64,000 nt of DNA from Pedococcus cremeus. Its GTDB lineage: Bacteria > Actinomycetota > Actinomycetes > Actinomycetales > Dermatophilaceae. The stretch's first letter is position 1. Every line of letters begins with the position of its first letter. This document shows positions 58,721-64,000 of the stretch, piece after piece. The notes under the pieces are model-generated. The model saw only the letters and a program-made list of their open reading frames with translations. It was not told where the DNA came from and ran no database searches. The stretch spans positions 124,001-188,000 of the forward strand of contig NZ_FOHB01000005.1 of the NCBI RefSeq assembly GCF_900111375.1, written 5' to 3'. The translations under genes and the position numbers were made by a program.

Positions 58721-59281
58721 GTGAGCTACATCGTCGAGTCGGGGGCCTCACGCTCCCGCCGCAGCCGACGTCGTCGTGCCCTCGTCACCCTCCTGGTCGT
58801 CGCGCTGATGCTGTTCTTCGCGTTCTGGTACGCCTACTCGTACTACCGCAGCTCGGGCCAGGCGGCGGCCGCGCCGGCACCGACCTGCACCACGGCGGCG
58901 CCCGCGAAGGCCACCAAGGCCACCCAGGCCACGGCTCCCAAGCCGGCTGACATCACGGTCAACGTCTACAACGCCACCGACCGCGACGGGCTGGCCGGCA
59001 AGACGGCGTCCGCCGTCCGGGAGCGCGGCTTCAAGGTCGCCACGGTGACCAACGACCCCCTCCAGCGCACGGTCACCGGGCCCGCCGAGGTCCGGTACGG
59101 CAAGTCCGGCGCCGCGAAGGCCACGGTGGTGCTCGCCCTGGTCAAGGGCGCCAAGCCGGTGCGCGACGCCCGCACCGACGCCTCGGTCGACCTCGTGCTC
59201 GGCAGGAAGTTCACCGCCCTGGCCGCCCCAGCGAACCAGGCGCCCGCGCAGGCCGGAGCCACGGCCTCCGCCTGCCGATGA
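58721..59281 (+). CDS. Membrane protein with one LytR_C domain
   Basis: A 186-residue protein: a basic cytoplasmic start (SRSRRSRRRR), a membrane helix at about 20-42, an Ala/Thr/Lys/Pro linker and one LytR_C domain outside, DITVNVYNATDRDGLAGKTA near 76-95 with the final VDLVLGRKF. It resembles the second half of the two-domain protein at 24838-25713. AAGGAGGT lies five bases before the GTG. Its stop overlaps the next small gene by ATGA, so the two are co-translated. Confidence 0.87.
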   Translation: MSYIVESGASRSRRSRRRRALVTLLVVALMLFFAFWYAYSYYRSSGQAAAAPAPTCTTAAPAKATKATQATAPKPADITVNVYNATDRDGLAGKTASAVRERGFKVATVTNDPLQRTVTGPAEVRYGKSGAAKATVVLALVKGAKPVRDARTDASVDLVLGRKFTALAAPANQAPAQAGATASACR

Positions 59282-59490
59282 CGCTGCGGGCGGTGTTCTA
59301 CGAGCGCGACGACGCCTCGGCAGCCGCCGAGGCGCTGCAGGCGCAGGGGTATGCCGCGTGGCTGCGCAAGGAGCGCTTCCAGGGCGAGGACGACGAGCTG
59401 GACCACCCCTGGGCCGTCGAGACCGACGCACCCGAGGATGTCGTGGCGGCGCTGGTGACGGAGGAGACCGGCTGGCTGGAGCGGGGCTGA
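59278..59490 (+). CDS. Small conserved protein of unknown function
   Basis: A 70-residue acidic protein (MTLRAVFYERDDASAAAEAL at the start) with a beta-alpha-beta look and Trp residues in AAWLRKERF and DHPWAVET. I recognise no family; the shape resembles DUF2007-like or ferredoxin-like small domains. Its ATG overlaps the LytR_C gene stop by ATGA, which strongly supports that it is real and made with that protein. Confidence 0.72.
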   Translation: MTLRAVFYERDDASAAAEALQAQGYAAWLRKERFQGEDDELDHPWAVETDAPEDVVAALVTEETGWLERG

Positions 59491-59527
59491 CCCCGCCCCA
59501 GCCGGCGACGGCTGCTGCGACCGCGGC

Positions 59528-60163
59528 TCAGTAGCCCCGCGACGTGTCCTCCCCCTCGGCACCACCCGACACCTGGGCGATGAACTCGCGGCCGGTCATC
59601 GGCTTGGAGAACATCGGGTAGTCGTACTGGATCGCGTTGGCGTGCTCCTCCTCGCTGGTGGCCGCCACGCAGTCGCTCAGGGTGACCACCTCGTAGCCGC
59701 GCTCGTAGGCCGAGCGCATCGTCGACTCGACACAGCAGTTGGTGAGGAACCCGCCGAGGGCCACCGTCTGGATGCCCTTGCTGCGCAGGATGAAGTCGAG
59801 GTTGGTGCTGGCGAAGGTGTCGAGCCCCCGCTTGCCCTCGACGACGATGTCCTCCGGCTCGGGCTTGAGGTCGTCGACGATCTCGGCGCCCCACTCACCC
59901 TTGACGAAGGCGTTGGAGTCGACGACGCCCTTGAGGATCCCGTAGGGACTGCCGGTGATCTCCTTGTAGCCGTTCGCGAACGAGATCGGGGCGTGGATGA
60001 TGGTGGCGCCGGCCTCGCGCGCCGCGGCCACGACCTCCTTGGCGTTCTCCATCATGTTGGTGGCGGACATCGAGCCGGCGACGGCGCCGTGGAGTGCGCC
60101 GCCCTCGCTCGTGAAGTCGTTCTGGAACTCGATGAGGACTACGGCGGTGCTTCGCGGATCCAT
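59528..60163 (-). CDS. Isochorismatase-like cysteine hydrolase
   Basis: A 211-residue cytoplasmic hydrolase. The catalytic triad of the family is visible: D16 in LIEFQNDF, K111 in VEGKRGLD and C144 in GFLTNCCVEST. Members include nicotinamidases and N-carbamoyl amidases; the lack of the nicotinamidase metal-site motif (DxHxxxH) argues against that activity. Substrate unknown. GGGAGG lies upstream of the ATG. It is divergent from the GAF regulator and convergent with the small LytR_C-linked gene. Confidence 0.92.
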   Translation of the reverse strand: MDPRSTAVVLIEFQNDFTSEGGALHGAVAGSMSATNMMENAKEVVAAAREAGATIIHAPISFANGYKEITGSPYGILKGVVDSNAFVKGEWGAEIVDDLKPEPEDIVVEGKRGLDTFASTNLDFILRSKGIQTVALGGFLTNCCVESTMRSAYERGYEVVTLSDCVAATSEEEHANAIQYDYPMFSKPMTGREFIAQVSGGAEGEDTSRGY

Positions 60164-60310
60164 CGGACCTCCCTGACGTCGTGGGTGTCGCGCGTGCGAC
60201 GGGTCGAACGCTAGTGACGGCGGATGCCGTTGAACACCCCTGCGGACCGTTCGTCATCCTGGCCTGAGACGGCTCTGGACTCCCGGCCACCGCCCACGCA
60301 TGCTGGCGCA

Positions 60311-61522
60311 ATGGACCCCATGTCGACGGTGCGAGCCCAGGTCGCCGACTCGTGGGTGCGCTCGGCCGCCGCGGGCGTCGAGGCCGACCGGGTGGAGGCG
60401 CCGATCACCCTGGCGCGCGACGACCTGCGCGACCACCGTGAGGCCCACCCGCTGGCGCAGGTCTTCCCGCTCCTCGACGACGTGCTCGGCCAGGCCGCCC
60501 GCGACTGTGACGCCGTCATGGCGGTCTCCGACGCGGCGGGCCAGCTGCTCTGGGTCTGCGGCACGCCGGCGGTGCTGCGCCGGGCCGAGTCGATCGGGTT
60601 CGTGGAGGGCAGCAACTGGGACGAGCGGCTGGCCGGCACCAACGCCCCGGGCATGGCCCTGGCCCTCGACCAGCCGGCCAACATCATCGGGGCCGAACAC
60701 TTCCGCCGGTCGGTGCAGCGGTGGAGCTGTGCCGCGACACCCATCCACGACCCCACGACCCAGTCGCTGCTCGGGGTCCTCGACATCACCGGTGGCGACG
60801 ACATCGTGGTGCCCCAGACGATGGCCATGGTGCGCGCAGCCGCCCGGATGGCCGAGGCCGAGCTGGCCCGGGAGCTGCTCGCCCGCGGCCAGCAGCGGAC
60901 CCCGACCCCCGCGCGCGGCCTGTCCGTGGCGATCGAGGCTCTCGGGCGGGCCGACTCCCTGCTCACTGTCGACGACGGCCGGGGGCACCGGCAGACCCTG
61001 CGGCTCAGCCGGCGCCACAGCGAGATCCTGATGCTCCTCGCGTCAGCACCGCGGGGGCTGTCCGGCGACGAGCTGGCCATCCTGCTGTACGAGGACGACG
61101 TCACCGGCTCGACCCTGCGGGCCGAGATGAACCGGCTGCGAAGCCTGCTCGGCGACGAGCTGCTCGCCTCACGCCCCTACCGGCTGACCGCCGACGTCAC
61201 CGCCGACTGGCTCGCCGTCGAGGCACAGGTCGCCGCCGGCGCGGTCGGCCCGGCCCTGCGGCTCTACCGCGGACCGCTGCTGCCCGCCTCCACCGCCCCC
61301 GGTGTCGCGCGCCTGCGGCAGAGCATCGAGGCCACCCTGCGCCAGGCAGTGCTCAGCAGCGGCGAGGCCGACCTGATGTCGACCTGGACCCGGTCGTCGT
61401 GGGGCGCCGACGACTACGAGATGTGGGCGGCCCAGCTCGCCGCGCTCGGCCCGAGGTCGCCGCTGCGGCCGCTCGTCACGGGCCAGATCGCCCGGCTCGA
61501 CCGCGAGCTCGGCACGAGCTGA
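60311..61522 (+). CDS. GAF-domain transcriptional regulator
   Basis: A 403-residue regulator. The first 190 residues form a GAF sensor of the AcoR type, with [35 protein letters not shown] and [28 protein letters not shown]. The C-terminal half has a winged-helix part ([32 protein letters not shown]) rather than the AAA and Fis domains of true AcoR. In actinobacteria such proteins sit upstream of an aldehyde dehydrogenase and DUF779, as here, and probably sense an aldehyde or alcohol. CATGCT ends six bases before the ATG. Confidence 0.85.
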   Translation: MDPMSTVRAQVADSWVRSAAAGVEADRVEAPITLARDDLRDHREAHPLAQVFPLLDDVLGQAARDCDAVMAVSDAAGQLLWVCGTPAVLRRAESIGFVEGSNWDERLAGTNAPGMALALDQPANIIGAEHFRRSVQRWSCAATPIHDPTTQSLLGVLDITGGDDIVVPQTMAMVRAAARMAEAELARELLARGQQRTPTPARGLSVAIEALGRADSLLTVDDGRGHRQTLRLSRRHSEILMLLASAPRGLSGDELAILLYEDDVTGSTLRAEMNRLRSLLGDELLASRPYRLTADVTADWLAVEAQVAAGAVGPALRLYRGPLLPASTAPGVARLRQSIEATLRQAVLSSGEADLMSTWTRSSWGADDYEMWAAQLAALGPRSPLRPLVTGQIARLDRELGTS

Positions 61523-61634
61523 CCCTCCCGGCCCCACTCCTGGCCACCGGCACGGCATACCGGCCCGTTCTCCCGCCCGTATGCCGCGTGTGCGGCCAGA
61601 AGTGCGGACCCCCGGCGCGCACGTGCAACGTCGT

Positions 61635-61646
61635 CGCAACGTTGCG
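61635..61646. promoter_or_regulatory. Palindrome in the aldehyde dehydrogenase promoter
   Basis: CGCAACGTTGCG is a perfect 12-base palindrome 62 bases upstream of the dehydrogenase ATG. GTGCAACGTCG (61623-61633) and AACGTCGGTGCAAC (61653-61666) repeat the CAACG core on either side. It is a likely site for the GAF regulator, by position. Confidence 0.5.
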
Positions 61647-61707
61647 CTGCCTAACGTCGGTGCAACCCCCTCGAGGGGTCACCACCAAGGACGTTGGGAG
61701 AAACACG

Positions 61708-63231
<1,524 letters not shown>

Positions 63232-63235
63232 GCCG

Positions 63236-63682
63236 ATGACGACACCCGAGGTACCCACCGCGGCACCCGCGCCGGCCCCGGAGCCGACAACGGGACCGGC
63301 GTCCACGCGGCATACCCGGGTCGACCTGACCGGTGAGGCGGCGGACCTGCTCCGCCGCCTCACCGACCGGCACGGGCGGCTGATGTTCCACCAGTCCGGC
63401 GGCTGCTGCGACGGCAGCTCGCCCATGTGCTTCCCGCTCGGCGACTTCCTCACCGGCGACTCCGACGTGCACCTCGGCGACCTCGTCGTCGACGGCATCC
63501 CGGACGTGCCGTTCTGGATGTCGGTCAGCCAGTACGAGTACTGGAAGCACACGCACCTGACCGTCGACGTCGTGAAGGGCCGGGGCAGCGGGTTCTCGGT
63601 CGAGGCGCCCGAGGGGGTGCGGTTCCTCATCCGCTCACGGCTGATGACCGACGAGGAGCTGCGTGCGTTCGGCCTCCTGTGA
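63236..63682 (+). CDS. DUF779 domain-containing protein
   Basis: A 148-residue soluble protein with an Ala/Pro-rich N-terminus (to about 25) and the DUF779 core: MFHQSGGCCDGSSPMCF at 50-66 with C57, C58 and C65, a likely metal or redox site, then VPFWMSVSQYEYWKHTHLTVDVVKG. The family almost always accompanies aldehyde dehydrogenases of this type; its function is not known, and a helper role in metal or aldehyde handling is inference. It starts four bases after the dehydrogenase stop. Confidence 0.92.
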   Translation: MTTPEVPTAAPAPAPEPTTGPASTRHTRVDLTGEAADLLRRLTDRHGRLMFHQSGGCCDGSSPMCFPLGDFLTGDSDVHLGDLVVDGIPDVPFWMSVSQYEYWKHTHLTVDVVKGRGSGFSVEAPEGVRFLIRSRLMTDEELRAFGLL

Positions 63683-63725
63683 GCACCGCAGCGCACCGCG
63701 GCGCCGGCCGACGTAGCGTTGGCCC

Positions 63726-64000
63726 ATGATCTCGGTGGACCTCGCGCGGCGGCTGTCGTCCGCGGGTGTGATGTGGCAGCCGCAGCCGGGCGACCGGTTC
63801 ACCATCAACGAGCCCGAGCTGCTCGGTGACCTGTACTGGATCAGCGACCTGACGATCGAGCTGCACCACTACCAGGACCAGTCGGTGCTCGGGTTCAACG
63901 GGACCACGGAGTGGGCGCTCGACTCGGTGCCCCTCGACGTCGCCCTGTGGCTGCCCCGCGAGGACCAGCTGCGGACGCTGCTCGGCGAGCGGTTCGAGCA
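63726..64000 (+). CDS. Conserved actinobacterial protein, 3' end outside window
   Basis: The first 91 residues of a protein starting MISVDLARRLSSAGVMWQPQ. The segment LYWISDLTIELHHYQ and the string LGFNGTTEWALDSV followed by ALWLPREDQLRTLLG are typical of a small actinobacterial family that databases often label pilus assembly protein CpaE, probably wrongly. No ATPase motif of true CpaE is seen in this part. TAGCGT (63714-63719) ends six bases before the ATG, a leaderless arrangement. Confidence 0.78.
   Translation, partial: MISVDLARRLSSAGVMWQPQPGDRFTINEPELLGDLYWISDLTIELHHYQDQSVLGFNGTTEWALDSVPLDVALWLPREDQLRTLLGERFE

Overview
The window reads as chromosomal DNA of a high-GC Gram-positive bacterium (Actinomycetota). 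The evidence is very high GC with G/C-rich third positions, a WhiB-family regulator, LytR_C and DUF5063 proteins, a pyrophosphate-type phosphofructokinase, many GTG starts, and many genes whose -10 element lies six bases before the start codon. The gene set would fit the order Micrococcales, perhaps Intrasporangiaceae, but that placement is inference from gene content only.

Layout. 1-3550: the 3' part of a PASTA penicillin-binding protein, a small membrane protein, a GatB/YqeY protein and a metallophosphoesterase. 3667-7810: a tRNA-Pro gene whose 3' 47 bases recur, slightly decayed, at 7708-7753. Between the copies lies a ~4 kb island with two secreted phosphoesterases and one unknown acidic protein but no integrase. 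The terminator at 7777-7810 was probably the original end of the tRNA transcript. 7814-14756: an arsenic cluster with a large Cys-rich flavoprotein, arsR, arsO, arsC, acr3, a second arsR, arsM and a DinB-like protein. 14778-19204: whiB divergent from a MerR/B12-binding regulator with a CarH-type W-x9-EH motif, an Ag85-like esterase, and a secreted protein made of three repeats behind a structured leader. 19265-28625: a pyridoxamine-oxidase-like protein, an acyl-CoA synthetase, PPi-PFK, an L,D-transpeptidase and M15 peptidase lipoprotein pair, a LytR_C protein, a MazG-like protein, asd and lysC. 28755-36041: a 22-bp-arm palindrome, an ABC exporter pair, an FMN reductase, DUF5063, recR, a lipoprotein, dnaX, SRP RNA and tRNA-Ser.

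36276-50901 is the most coherent system. It carries nagZ, namZ, amiE, murR, murQ, a carbohydrate ABC importer (binding protein plus two permeases, no ATPase) and a BadF-type sugar kinase. Known family roles predict extracellular peptidoglycan digestion to N-acetylmuramic acid (MurNAc), ABC uptake of unphosphorylated sugar, phosphorylation inside the cell and MurQ cleavage. This would be a PTS-free version of the Bacillus subtilis ybbIHFEDC pathway. An ArsR/SRPBCC cassette on the other strand separates the kinase from the rest.

51006-64000: a small membrane protein, prpE, a VOC protein, an SigX5-type sigma factor with a mycothiol-isomerase-like gene and an AEC transporter, a HerA-like ATPase, a second LytR_C protein, an isochorismatase-like hydrolase, a GAF regulator with aldehyde dehydrogenase and DUF779, and the start of a conserved gene cut by the window edge.

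An octamer (GTATGCCG or its complement) occurs about 36 times by eye but is absent from about 3.19 to 17.22 kb. That gap covers the tRNA-Pro island and the arsenic cluster and supports later acquisition of the stretch. I saw no CRISPR array, insertion sequence, rRNA gene or replication origin.
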